DNA from: 40CM-2-70-7 sp035279865
Lineage (GTDB): Bacteria > Gemmatimonadota > Gemmatimonadetes > Gemmatimonadales > GWC2-71-9
Assembly (NCBI GenBank): GCA_035279865.1
Contig: DATEGY010000227.1
Location: 1-16,718, forward strand
Direction of reading: 5' to 3'
Length of the DNA: 16,718 nucleotides
The notes beneath the pieces were generated by a model, which was given only the letters and a program-made list of their open reading frames with translations, was not told the origin of the DNA and made no database searches. A program made the translations under genes and the position numbers. Positions 1 through 7,293 of the stretch are shown in pieces (positions within the stretch are counted from its first letter, which is position 1; the number at the start of each line of letters is the position of its first letter).

Positions 1-999
1 TTCGGATCGTCCGGTGAGCCGCAGATAGTTCAGCGATTCCTTGTCCACCGGGAAAATGCCGCAGGTGGCGCCGTACTCCGGGGCCATGTTGCCGATCGTC
101 GCGCGGTCGGCGAGGGGCAGGTTCGCGACCCCCGGGCCGTAGAACTCCACGAACTTGCCCACCACGCCCTTCTTCCGGAGCAGCTCCGTGACGGTGAGCA
201 CCAGGTCCGTGGCCGTCGTGCCCTCGCGCAGCTTGCCGGACAGCCGGAAGCCCACGACCTGGGGAATCAGCATCGAAATGGGTTGCCCCAGCATGGCCGC
301 CTCGGCCTCGATCCCGCCCACGCCCCACCCCAGGACGCCGAGTCCGTTGATCATGGTGGTGTGGGAGTCGGTGCCGACGACGGTGTCCGGGTACGCCAGC
401 GGTTCGTTGCCATCGCCGGTGAAGACCACGCGGGCCAGGTATTCGAGGTTCACCTGATGGACGATGCCGGTGTCCGGAGGCACCACACGGAAGCCGCGGA
501 ATGTCTTCTGGGCCCACCGGAGCAGGGCATAGCGCTCCCGGTTCCGCTGGAACTCGAGATCGGCATTGGCCTGGAAGGCCGTCGGGGTTCCGAATTGATC
601 GACGATCACCGAGTGGTCGATCACGAGCTCGGCGGGGAGCAGCGGATTGATCTTCTTGGGGTCGCCGCCCATCCGGGATATCGCATCCCGCATCGCGGCC
701 AGGTCCACCACCGCGGGAACGCCCGTGAAGTCCTGGAGCAGCACCCGGGCGGGCATGAAGGCGATCTCGTCGTCCGGCGTGGCCTGAGGATCCCACTTCG
801 TGAGCTTCTCGATGTCCTGGGACCGGACGGTCCGGCCATCTTCCAATCGGAGCAGGTTTTCGAGGAGGATCTTGAGAGAGTAGGGGAGCCGGGAGACGGG
901 CAGGCCTTTTTTCTCCAGCGCCTCGAGCTTGTGGATGGTGAAGCGTTTCCCGCCCACCGACAGGGTGGTGCGGCTTCCGAAGGAATTCGTCTGGCTCAT
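1..999 (-). CDS. acnA: Aconitate hydratase (aconitase A/IRP1 type), N-terminal part, cut by window edge
   Basis: Converts citrate to isocitrate in the TCA cycle using a [4Fe-4S] cluster in the cytoplasm. The window holds the first 333 residues of a protein that is usually about 900 long; the remainder lies beyond base 1. The translation shows typical AcnA features: an N-terminal SYSLKILLEN-like stretch (here PYSLKILLENLLR), LLQDFTGVPAVVDLAAMRDA, ELVIDHSVIVD, and the aconitase signature around DSHTTMINGLGVLGWGVGGIEAE. The three cluster-binding cysteines normally lie further downstream and cannot be checked. The start is the ATG at 999, whose first bases overlap the TGA of the upstream membrane-protein gene (ATGA), so translation is probably coupled to it. 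No strong Shine-Dalgarno is visible. Assignment is near certain; AcnA rather than AcnB follows from domain order and motifs. Confidence 0.96.
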   Translation of the reverse strand, partial: MSQTNSFGSRTTLSVGGKRFTIHKLEALEKKGLPVSRLPYSLKILLENLLRLEDGRTVRSQDIEKLTKWDPQATPDDEIAFMPARVLLQDFTGVPAVVDLAAMRDAISRMGGDPKKINPLLPAELVIDHSVIVDQFGTPTAFQANADLEFQRNRERYALLRWAQKTFRGFRVVPPDTGIVHQVNLEYLARVVFTGDGNEPLAYPDTVVGTDSHTTMINGLGVLGWGVGGIEAEAAMLGQPISMLIPQVVGFRLSGKLREGTTATDLVLTVTELLRKKGVVGKFVEFYGPGVANLPLADRATIGNMAPEYGATCGIFPVDKESLNYLRLTGRSE

Positions 1000-1367
1000 T
1001 CGACCGTCCGTACGCTGTCCACGTAATACTCCGTGAGTCCAAAGCAGCTGCTAGGAACGCCTTTGTGCTGCCGGTAATGCAAGGCCACCCGTTTGCCGAG
1101 GGAATTGTTCACGAGCCCCGCCACCGAATCATTGCGCACCGTGAAATAGAACTTCTCGGGGGTGGAGCCCGGTACCGCAACCATCGAGAGCTCGCCTTCC
1201 CACGTTTTGCAGAGCCAGCCCATTTTCGAGAACTTCTGCACGTATCCTGCCCGGGTGCCGCTCGAGAAGGTGAAGCTCAGGGAGGACCATGTGAAGAACA
1301 CGAACAGCAATATCGGCAGGGCGACCACACCGGCGATGATGAGCTTGGCTTTGCGGGAGAGGGTCAT
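996..1367 (-). CDS. Conserved single-pass membrane protein of unknown function
   Basis: A 123-residue protein with a short basic N-terminus (TLSRKAK), one hydrophobic helix at about residues 8-28, and a soluble C-terminal domain of about 90 residues that should face the periplasm. That domain contains GYVQKFSKMGWLCKTWEGEL, FYFTVRND, LGKRVALHYRQHKGVPSSCFG and two cysteines (in WLCK and SSCFG) that could form a disulfide. From memory, similar small proteins occur in many Gram-negative bacteria without an experimental role. The gene starts 4 nt after the stop of the upstream GNAT gene and overlaps the aconitase start by ATGA, so the three are probably one transcript. Nothing in the sequence links it to aconitase chemistry; the coupling may only set expression. 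It is a real gene: the composition is protein-like and both boundaries fit the neighbours. Confidence 0.85.
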   Translation of the reverse strand: MTLSRKAKLIIAGVVALPILLFVFFTWSSLSFTFSSGTRAGYVQKFSKMGWLCKTWEGELSMVAVPGSTPEKFYFTVRNDSVAGLVNNSLGKRVALHYRQHKGVPSSCFGLTEYYVDSVRTVE

Positions 1368-1371
1368 ACTG

Positions 1372-1872
1372 TCAATCTACCTCGTACGTTTCGGTGCGAT
1401 AAGGCACGAAGCCGCGCGCCCGGTAGTTCGGGACCGCGTTAGGGTGATCGAGCGTGCAGGTGTGCAACCAGACGCGCGTCGGGTCCATGGCCCACGCGTC
1501 GCGGACGGCGCAGGAGAGCAGGTGCTTGCCGAGGCCCTTACCGAACTCCGCGGGGACAATGCCGAAGTATGCGACCTCGACGGAATCGTCGGGGGGCACG
1601 CGGCGCAGCTCGTACCAACCCGTGAGGGCTTTCCCCCGGTTGGCGACGTAGAGGGTGATCTCCGGCTGCGCGAGATGGGCGGTGATTTCGCTGTCGGTCC
1701 AGTCCCAACGATCCCGCCAGTGGTAGGCCTCGCCCACGGTGCGGTAGCACTCGCGATACAGGTGCGGCGACGGATGGGCCACCCGTTCCAGGCTGACGTC
1801 GGGAAAGGTCCCGAACGCGGGCCGGAACGCCTGCGGGGTCGTGAGCTCGAGGTAGGTGCGAGTCACCAGCAT
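1372..1872 (-). CDS. GNAT-family N-acetyltransferase
   Basis: A 166-residue single-domain GNAT enzyme, predicted to move the acetyl group of acetyl-CoA to an amine in the cytoplasm; substrate unknown. The acetyl-CoA binding motif A is seen as VAYFGIVPAEFGKGLGKHLL (about residues 100-119, with the GKGLGK pyrophosphate loop at 111-116), followed by motif B, HPNAVPNYRARGF, typical of the final helix and strand. The N-terminal third (YLELTTPQAFRPAF) carries extra sequence before the fold, seen in some GNAT subfamilies. It is first in an apparent minus-strand operon with the small membrane protein and aconitase (4-nt gap, then ATGA overlap). The ATG at 1872 lies 7 nt downstream of a TAAGAT -10 box, so the transcript may be leaderless. 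Confidence 0.9.
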   Translation of the reverse strand: MLVTRTYLELTTPQAFRPAFGTFPDVSLERVAHPSPHLYRECYRTVGEAYHWRDRWDWTDSEITAHLAQPEITLYVANRGKALTGWYELRRVPPDDSVEVAYFGIVPAEFGKGLGKHLLSCAVRDAWAMDPTRVWLHTCTLDHPNAVPNYRARGFVPYRTETYEVD

Positions 1873-1878
1873 CGTATG

Positions 1879-1885
1879 TATCTTA
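1879..1885. promoter_or_regulatory. Overlapping divergent -10 boxes between GNAT gene and membrane-protein gene
   Basis: The 38-nt gap between the two divergent start codons contains TATCTTA on the plus strand, read as TAAGATA on the minus strand. On the minus strand TAAGAT (1885-1880) is followed by exactly 7 nt and then the ATG at 1872, so transcription would begin at or beside the start codon. On the plus strand TATCTT (1879-1884) would give a start near 1891 and a leader of about 20 nt to the ATG at 1911. No clear -35 is seen on either strand. This is an inference from spacing, not a proven promoter. Confidence 0.45.
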
Positions 1886-1910
1886 CGCCGTCCACCAACC
1901 CCACGTATCC

Positions 1911-2291
1911 ATGAGCTTCGATCGCCATAGCGTCCCGCTGCCCCTCGCCCTGCACCTGGCCAGCTACACCGTGGTCGGCCTCTTCTGCGGCTTCGCGGGC
2001 GGCCTCAATCTGATCGACCCCGGCCACATCCTGACCGGCGCCGTCCCCCTCCTCGTCTGGTCCGGCTTCAGCATCGGGTATGTGTTCGGCATCCTGATGG
2101 GCCGCACCGAAGTCGTCCCGCTCGGGTTCGCGGCGAGCCTGCTCTACGTCGTGGGGGGGTACGTCTTCTGGACGCGCGGGTTCTGGAAATTCGGTGCCGA
2201 CTGGCGGCTCGGCGCCCTCTGCCTCGCCCTCGGCCTGATCGGCCTCGTCGCGCTGGGGATGTACCGGAAGCGGATTCCGGTTACATCGTAG
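1911..2291 (+). CDS. Small four-helix inner-membrane protein, function unknown
   Basis: A 126-residue hydrophobic protein with four predicted membrane helices at about residues 12-35, 39-62, 68-91 and 100-118, and a short basic C-terminal tail (YRKRIP). No catalytic or family motif is recognised. It is monocistronic: it diverges from the GNAT gene and converges on the histidine-kinase gene 23 nt downstream, with a hairpin in that gap. The ATG is the first start after the divergent promoter and gives MSFDRHSVPLPLALHL, a plausible cytoplasmic start before the first helix. No good Shine-Dalgarno precedes it. I do not recognise the family and assign no role. Confidence 0.8.
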   Translation: MSFDRHSVPLPLALHLASYTVVGLFCGFAGGLNLIDPGHILTGAVPLLVWSGFSIGYVFGILMGRTEVVPLGFAASLLYVVGGYVFWTRGFWKFGADWRLGALCLALGLIGLVALGMYRKRIPVTS

Positions 2292-2306
2292 TCACACTCT
2301 AAAGCG

Positions 2307-2324
2307 CCCAGGCTTCAGCCTGGG
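2307..2324. terminator. Hairpin shared by convergent genes, over the kinase stop codon
   Basis: CCCAGGC (2307-2313), loop TTCA, GCCTGGG (2318-2324): a perfect 7-bp stem. It lies in the 23-nt gap between the stop of the membrane-protein gene and the stop of the convergent histidine-kinase gene, and its 3' arm includes the kinase stop codon (2315-2317). There is no U-tract, so it is not a classical intrinsic terminator; it could stabilise both mRNA ends or be a dispersed palindromic repeat. Confidence 0.5.
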
Positions 2325-4240
2325 GACTCCGGGGCCGCGGGAAGCTCGACCACGAACCGCGCGCCCCCCAGATCAGAGTCTTCGAGCCAGATCTTCCCGC
2401 CGACCTCGGCGACCACCCGCTGACAGATCGAAAGACCGAGTCCCGACCCCTCGTCGGGGCCTTTGGTCGTGAAGAACGGATCGAAAATCCGGTGCCTGAT
2501 GGAGGGGGCCACGCCGGGCCCCGAGTCGTCCACGGTCAGCCGCACCCACCCGCCCCGTTCCTGCGACGACACCCGCACGACCGCCGGCGAGCGTGACCCG
2601 CTCCGCGCCGAGTACTCGGCGTTGGTGACGAGGTTGATGACGACCTGCTGGAGCTCCTGACCCAGACCGAGGACGACCGGGGAGTCGGGCTCGAGGACCG
2701 TCATCACCTCGATGTTCTCCGCCCGGAGCACGCGCTGGCGGATCTCCGCGACGTCCTTGATCAGCTCGTTGATGTTGACGCGCACGGGCGTGGAGTCGGC
2801 GCGCCGGGCCAGCCGGAGCAGGGAGCGGACGATGCGGGCCGCGCGGTCCACCTCGCGAACGATGGTGGACGCGGCGGCGCCGACCTCCGGGTCCGAGGAG
2901 CCGCGGCCCAGGAGCTCCGCTTCCATCCGGATGGCGGCGAGGGGGTTGTTCACCTCGTGGGCCACGCCGCCCGCGATTTCTCCGACGGTCGCCAGCTTTT
3001 CGCGAGCGATGAGCTCACGCTGGGTGCGCAGCTCGTCGGTGCGGTCGTAGAGCGCGACCAGCAGGTGCGGGGACCCGAGCCCGGTGAGGTTGGTGATGGT
3101 GCAGTCGCAGAGCCGCCGGTCGCCGCCGGGCTGCGTGACCACGACGCGGCCATTCCAGGGCTCCCCCTCCCGGCGTCCCGCGAGAATCGAGTGCAGCGGC
3201 AGCTCGCTGGTGGAGAGCCCCAGCCCGTCGAGGTGTTTCCCGATCGCCGCCGCGTCGGAGGCGAGGCCGAAGACCGCGCGCCCGGCTTCGTTGAGCTGCT
3301 GCACGCGCCCCTGCGGGTCCACCAGAGCGAGGGGGAGGGGGCTGGCGTTCACCATGGCGCCGGCCCGGTTGGCGGCGGCCCGGGCCGCGGCCACCGCCTG
3401 TGAGAGCTCCAGGCCGCCCGCGATCTGCGCGGCTACGGCCGTGAAGTAGTGGAGATCCGTGATGGTGAAGGGGTGCGGGTCGCGGTCCCCGTCGGCCCCG
3501 CGGAACCGGATGACGCCGATGGCACCGACGACGCCGCTCGAGGTGTGGAGGGGCGCGATGAGGGCGGACCGGACCCGATCCGCGTTGGTCCAGTCCGGCG
3601 GGCTGGCGTCGGGTTCCGCCGAAGCGTCCGACGTGATCACGGCCTCCCCGGTCCGGACCACCCGCCCGGTCGTGCTGTGCTCGAGATTCAGCACACGGCC
3701 TTCGAAGTCGTGCGCCATGCCGATGGCCGTGACCACCGTGACGGCGTCCGGGGCGGTGTGCCCCGGGGCTTCCCGGAGCGCCACGTAGCCGCCCTGCGCG
3801 TCGATCAGGGACGTCACGCCCTGCATGGTATACCGGAGCAGCAGCTCGGTCTCGGGCGCCGCGAAGAGCCAGCGGGACAGCTCGACGATGAAGGTGCCGA
3901 GCCGGCGCTCGCGCTCGAGGGAGATGCGCTTCCCCACCATGACGGCCAAGTGATTGGCGTTGATGAGGATATTGTGGACCAGGGTGACGTCGCCTTCGGC
4001 GAGGGGACGGCCGGCGAAGGCTTCGACCCGGCGGCCGTCGGCGTCGGTGATGGCGACGGAGGCGGCCCCAGTCGTGAATCCTCCGGCCGTGCTCTCGCCG
4101 CTGTCGTTCAAGCCCCGGTACGTGAGGCGCACGGGCGCCTTGAGCTCAGCCTCGAGGGACTGAACTGTCGCCTTCCAGAACGCGGGAACTCCTTCAGCCC
4201 GCTCGGCGGCGGCCAGCAATGTGGCGATGGGGTCGCTCAC
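2315..4240 (-). CDS. Soluble sensor histidine kinase with GAF and PAS domains
   Basis: A 641-residue sensor kinase without membrane helices, so the signal is cytoplasmic. Order: N-terminal region of about 125 residues of no recognised fold, GAF domain at about 130-285 (ending GAIGVIRFRG and FTAVAAQIAGGLELS), PAS domain at about 293-405 (VNASPLPLALVDPQGRVQQLNEAG), HisKA with phospho-acceptor His428 in AGGVAHEVNNPLAAIR, and HATPase_c with N box (QQVVINLVTNAEYS), G1 (DDSGPGV, about 571-577), F box (FDPFFTTK) and G2 (GSGLGLSI, about 598-605). The H-box HEVNNPLAAI with long-range N/G boxes resembles NtrB/AtoS-type kinases. No receiver domain or response-regulator gene is in the window, so it is an orphan here. 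The start is GTG at 4240, 6 nt after a TATCGT -10 box. A 15-bp repeat array separates it from the DUF1501 gene. Confidence 0.92.
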   Translation of the reverse strand: MSDPIATLLAAAERAEGVPAFWKATVQSLEAELKAPVRLTYRGLNDSGESTAGGFTTGAASVAITDADGRRVEAFAGRPLAEGDVTLVHNILINANHLAVMVGKRISLERERRLGTFIVELSRWLFAAPETELLLRYTMQGVTSLIDAQGGYVALREAPGHTAPDAVTVVTAIGMAHDFEGRVLNLEHSTTGRVVRTGEAVITSDASAEPDASPPDWTNADRVRSALIAPLHTSSGVVGAIGVIRFRGADGDRDPHPFTITDLHYFTAVAAQIAGGLELSQAVAAARAAANRAGAMVNASPLPLALVDPQGRVQQLNEAGRAVFGLASDAAAIGKHLDGLGLSTSELPLHSILAGRREGEPWNGRVVVTQPGGDRRLCDCTITNLTGLGSPHLLVALYDRTDELRTQRELIAREKLATVGEIAGGVAHEVNNPLAAIRMEAELLGRGSSDPEVGAAASTIVREVDRAARIVRSLLRLARRADSTPVRVNINELIKDVAEIRQRVLRAENIEVMTVLEPDSPVVLGLGQELQQVVINLVTNAEYSARSGSRSPAVVRVSSQERGGWVRLTVDDSGPGVAPSIRHRIFDPFFTTKGPDEGSGLGLSICQRVVAEVGGKIWLEDSDLGGARFVVELPAAPESPG

Positions 4241-4246
4241 GCAACA

Positions 4247-4252
4247 ACGATA
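4247..4252 (-). promoter_or_regulatory. Possible -10 box giving a leaderless histidine-kinase mRNA
   Basis: TATCGT on the minus strand is followed by 6 nt (TGTTGC) and then the GTG start at 4240, the spacing expected if the start codon is near the first transcribed base. There is no Shine-Dalgarno between them. The upstream sequence, where a -35 would lie, is the 15-bp repeat array. Inference only. Confidence 0.35.
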
Positions 4253-4255
4253 AGG

Positions 4256-4353
4256 CGTCGAGAAGCACTACGTCCAGAAGCAGATCGTCGAGAAGCAAGA
4301 CGTCAACGCCCTGCTTCTCGACGCCTTGTCTCTTGACGCCCCGCTTCTCGACG
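4256..4353. repeat. 15-bp repeat, three direct and three inverted units around an 8-nt centre
   Basis: Six units of exactly 15 bp. Forward: 4256-4270, 4271-4285, 4286-4300, each starting CGTCGAGAAGCA or CGTCCAGAAGCA with a variable last three bases. Centre: CGTCAACG (4301-4308). Inverted: 4309-4323, 4324-4338, 4339-4353, ending in CTTCTCGACG or a variant (TCTCTTGACG). The arms can fold into one imperfect hairpin of about 45 bp per arm. The array ends 3 nt before the stop codon of the DUF1501 gene (4357-4359) and fills nearly the whole gap to the histidine-kinase promoter. It contains no open reading frame of its own. Confidence 0.9.
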
Positions 4354-4356
4354 TCT

Positions 4357-5622
4357 TTAGGGTCTTATCGCTCCGATGAATCTCGTCGGGTCGACGGCGA
4401 ACCCGGGGAAGACCGACGCCAGATCGGCGGACCCGAGATGCCGGGCGAGAATCTCGGCGAAGAGGTCCCGGAAGTCGGTGGTCACCGCGACGTCCCGTCC
4501 CTCATACCGCTGTTCCGGTGCCAGGCCGGGCCACTTCCCCAGCACCTTCCCGCCATTCACCGGCCCGCCGAGTGCGAACATCGCCGTCGCGTGGCCATGG
4601 TCGGTGCCGCTGTTTCCGTTCTCGTGAATGGTGCGGCCGAACTCCGACATGGTGAGCACCACGATGTTGGCCATGCGGTCGCCGAGGTCGGTCGCGAATG
4701 CCGCGAGGCCGTCTCCCAGCTCCTTGAGCCGGGCCGACAGCTGCCCCTCGCTGGCCCCCTGATTGACGTGGGTGTCCCAACCGGTGGCGTCCGCGAAGGC
4801 GATCTCGAGACCGATATCCGCCTTGATCAACTGAGCGATCTCCAGCAGGGAACGCCCGAGCTTGCCGTTCGGGTACACGGCGCCGTGCTCCGGCTGGTAC
4901 TGGGTGGGGTCCGCCGCTTTGAGCTGTCGCGCAGCCTCGAAGCCTTCCTGCGATGAGGAGGCGAGGAGCCCGGTGGAGGGTCCCTGATACAGGGCCTCGA
5001 AGGCCCGGGTGACGCGGTCCCCCTGGGCGTTCTGCGGCACGCGGAGGCCGAACGTCTTGAGGTCGCCGATGGCGAGTGCCGGTGCAGAACCCGAGAGGAT
5101 CCGCGGCAGCTCGGGGCCGAAGGCGACGGACCGGAAGGCCGAGCTCTGGTGTTCGCGGTCGTGCTGGCAGTAGCGGTTGAGCCAGCCGTCGGACGTGATC
5201 TTCACGCCGGGCGTCCCCGATTCCATGTAGTCCTGGGCATCGAAGTGAGAACGGGTGGCGTCCGGTGAGCCGATCGCGTGAATGGCGGCCAGGCTCCTGT
5301 TGTCCCACCACGGCTTAAGGCTCGAGAGCGACGGGTGAAGGCCGAAGTACCCGTCCAGGTTCACTACGTCCGCCGCCGGCACGCCGATGCGCGGGCGTTC
5401 ATCGTAATAGATCCGATCGCCATGCGGGACGACCATGTTCAGGCCGTCGACGGCACCGCGCTGAAAGAGGCAGACGAGAATGGGGCGGGAGGCGGTTAGC
5501 CGGTTAGTTGTTAGGCGGTTAGTAAGCGCATACGCGGCTCGATCCAGAAAGAGCGGATCGAGTCCCACGCTGAACAGGGCAACCCCGCCAGCCCTGACAA
5601 ACCCTCGTCTTGTAATTACCAT
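4357..5622 (-). CDS. DUF1501 family protein, Tat-exported
   Basis: A 421-residue member of DUF1501, distantly related to the alkaline phosphatase/sulfatase fold; activity unproven. It begins with a twin-arginine signal (MVITRRGFVRAGGVALFSVG), implying export of a folded protein. Family motifs: CLFQRGAVDGLNMVVPHGD (about 51-69), GSPDATRSHFDAQDYMESG, FADATGWDTHVNQG, and LTMSEFGRTIHENGNSGTDHGHATAMFALGG, where the Asp and His residues resemble metal ligands. Residues 33-45 (LTNRLTTNRLTAS) are odd: they are encoded by a CTAACCG-type short tandem repeat and look like an insertion between signal peptide and mature domain. GGAG lies 5 nt before the ATG at 5622. It is 46 nt downstream of DUF1800, its usual partner, suggesting joint export or function in the envelope. 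Confidence 0.92.
   Translation of the reverse strand: MVITRRGFVRAGGVALFSVGLDPLFLDRAAYALTNRLTTNRLTASRPILVCLFQRGAVDGLNMVVPHGDRIYYDERPRIGVPAADVVNLDGYFGLHPSLSSLKPWWDNRSLAAIHAIGSPDATRSHFDAQDYMESGTPGVKITSDGWLNRYCQHDREHQSSAFRSVAFGPELPRILSGSAPALAIGDLKTFGLRVPQNAQGDRVTRAFEALYQGPSTGLLASSSQEGFEAARQLKAADPTQYQPEHGAVYPNGKLGRSLLEIAQLIKADIGLEIAFADATGWDTHVNQGASEGQLSARLKELGDGLAAFATDLGDRMANIVVLTMSEFGRTIHENGNSGTDHGHATAMFALGGPVNGGKVLGKWPGLAPEQRYEGRDVAVTTDFRDLFAEILARHLGSADLASVFPGFAVDPTRFIGAIRP
5491..5522 (-). repeat. CTAACCG-type short tandem repeat inside the DUF1501 coding sequence
   Basis: Read on the minus strand: CTAACCGC, CTAACAA, CTAACCGG, CTAACCGC (units of 8, 7, 8 and 8 nt). It encodes most of residues 34-44 of the DUF1501 protein, low-complexity sequence built from L, T, N and R. 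The same word, in the opposite orientation, occurs 118 bp upstream in the gap after the DUF1800 gene, so this is a copy of a dispersed repeat that has entered a coding region. Confidence 0.85.
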
Positions 5623-5640
5623 GGAATCTCCATGTCAGCA

Positions 5641-5668
5641 CTAACCGTCTAACCGTCTAACCGCCTAA
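5641..5668 (+). repeat. CTAACCG-type short tandem repeat after the DUF1800 stop codon
   Basis: On the plus strand: CTAACCGT, CTAACCGT, CTAACCGC, CTAA, an 8-bp period with 3.5 units. It begins at the base directly next to the DUF1800 stop codon (5669-5671) and takes up 28 of the 46 nt between the DUF1800 and DUF1501 genes. A 12-nt word, TTAGGCGGTTAG on the minus strand, is complementary to part of the copy inside the DUF1501 gene. Confidence 0.88.
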
Positions 5669-7282
5669 TCACTGCCGTTGAAAATCCGGCCCGCCGAGCG
5701 CCATCCCCACCGCGAAATTCCTCGCCGCCTTCTGGTCGAGGACATCCTTGATCTGATCGAGAATGACCTGCCGCGTGTGCGGGGACATCGCCCCGCCCAG
5801 GAGCTGCTGGTCGATGGTGGCCACGAGCGAATCGTGGTCGGTCATCGGGGGCACGACGCGGTCGAGGTCGACCAGGGCACCGGGCATTCTCCCTGACGCG
5901 AGGCCGACGGCGACGTTCATGCGGTCGAGCAGCGCTCCGCTGTTGACCCACTCGTCCTCGGTCTCGTGATACCCGTCGGGCGCCACGTGCTGGTAGAGGG
6001 GCTCGCCGAGCCGGGCGACCACCTGGGCGAGCCGGAGCGTCGTGTCGGGCTCGGCCCCGGACGCCCGGAGGGCGCTCGCCACGAACTCGAGCGGTGTCTT
6101 AACCTTGCCGGAAAGATTGGGCCGGGCCCAGAAGTCGGGGCCATGGAAGATGGCGGTGAGCACGGCGCGGATGTCACCGTTTGTCTTCTTCCACGCCGCC
6201 ACCGCGTCATCCACGCAGCCATCCGGTGGCTCGTCGGCGACGAAGCGCTGGCAGAGCTCCCACGACACGTGGTGCATGGTGGCCGGGTGGCTCGCGAGCA
6301 TCTTCAGCAGCCTGATCCCCTCGTCCTGCCCGTGACCGGCCGGAAATGACATGCCCAGGACGGTCTTCGCGCGGTAGTCGTGGGCCCAGTCGTTGAACAC
6401 GAACCGCGGATCCTGCCGGGGCCGTTCGATGCTCCAGCCGGTGAAAATGCGGGCCGCGGCGATCACGTCGGCCTGGGTATAGCCGCCGTCGACACCCAGC
6501 GTGTGGAGCTCCATCAGCTCCCGGCCGTAGTTCTCGTTGATGCCCTTCGGCAGGCGCTGTCTTGCCGAGTCGAGCCGCATCGGGTTGCCCCGGCCGAAGC
6601 GCGCCCGGGCTTCCGCCCGGGCGAGCTGGGGCGGAACCGCTCCGGGCACCACACTCTCCCAATTGTCGAGATAGAACAGCATCGCCGGGCTCTGGGCGGT
6701 GGCGATCAGCAGGTCCGTAAAGTTGCCCAGCGCATTGGGCCTGATGACGTGTTCTATGTAGTCGGGAATGAGGGCGCGATCGATGCCCTTACCTGCGTAG
6801 ATGTTGAAGTGATTGGTCCAGAAATCGACCATCACTTCCCGCAGCTGGCGCTGCGAATAGGCGGCCCGCACGACGTCAAGCTCGGGGAGCTCACCCACGA
6901 GTCGCCGCAGTTTCGGCGGCTGGTCGGCCGGCTGGTCAGGCGCCGTGGGGTCCTTCTTGAGCCGCTCCTGCCTCGCCTTGCGCGCATCGTCCAACAACCC
7001 GATCAGGTCGTAGGAGCTCTCCTGCAGGATCTGATAACCGGCCTCGATCGCCCTCAACGAGTCATCCAGGATGCGCCCGGGGTCCAACTGGAGGTCGATC
7101 CAGTGCATCACGCCCATCTGCGCCACGCGGATGACGTCCCCGGGGCGGGGGCCGTAGGCGAGGCGGTTCAGCGCATGGAGGGCGGAGTCGCGCGGTGTGA
7201 GGGCCGCGGGCGCAGCCGTCATCTGGGCCCCGAGGAGCCCGGGAACCAGGAGGCAGGAGGCGACGAGCGTGGTGCGCGACAT
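5669..7282 (-). CDS. DUF1800 family exported protein
   Basis: A 537-residue DUF1800 protein, within the usual family length. The N-terminus is a Sec signal peptide (MSRTTLVASCLLVPGLLGAQ, cleavage probably after LGA). Family landmarks: ALHALNRLAYGPRPGDV near residue 35, MVDFWTNHFNIYAGKG, NALGNFTDLLIATAQSPAMLFYLDN, INENYGRELMELHTLGVDGGYTQADVIAAARIFTGW, and CQRFVADEPPDGCVDDAVAAWKKTNGDIRAVL toward the C-terminus. The biochemical role of the family is unknown; it is nearly always next to DUF1501, as here. It lies 51 nt downstream of the MetX-like hydrolase gene; that gap holds a palindrome and a 6-bp hairpin, so it may have its own promoter. Start: ATG at 7282, chosen because it begins the signal peptide. 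Confidence 0.93.
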   Translation of the reverse strand: MSRTTLVASCLLVPGLLGAQMTAAPAALTPRDSALHALNRLAYGPRPGDVIRVAQMGVMHWIDLQLDPGRILDDSLRAIEAGYQILQESSYDLIGLLDDARKARQERLKKDPTAPDQPADQPPKLRRLVGELPELDVVRAAYSQRQLREVMVDFWTNHFNIYAGKGIDRALIPDYIEHVIRPNALGNFTDLLIATAQSPAMLFYLDNWESVVPGAVPPQLARAEARARFGRGNPMRLDSARQRLPKGINENYGRELMELHTLGVDGGYTQADVIAAARIFTGWSIERPRQDPRFVFNDWAHDYRAKTVLGMSFPAGHGQDEGIRLLKMLASHPATMHHVSWELCQRFVADEPPDGCVDDAVAAWKKTNGDIRAVLTAIFHGPDFWARPNLSGKVKTPLEFVASALRASGAEPDTTLRLAQVVARLGEPLYQHVAPDGYHETEDEWVNSGALLDRMNVAVGLASGRMPGALVDLDRVVPPMTDHDSLVATIDQQLLGGAMSPHTRQVILDQIKDVLDQKAARNFAVGMALGGPDFQRQ

Positions 7283-7293
7283 GGGATCCGTGA

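Noticed and set aside
3449..4336. 295-codon open frame antisense to the histidine kinase
   Set aside because: Composition is that of a shadow frame (Gly, Arg, Asp, Val), and the kinase domains on the other strand account for the sequence.
4256..4353. CRISPR array
   Set aside because: Units are 15 bp with no unique spacers, occur in both orientations, and no cas gene is near.
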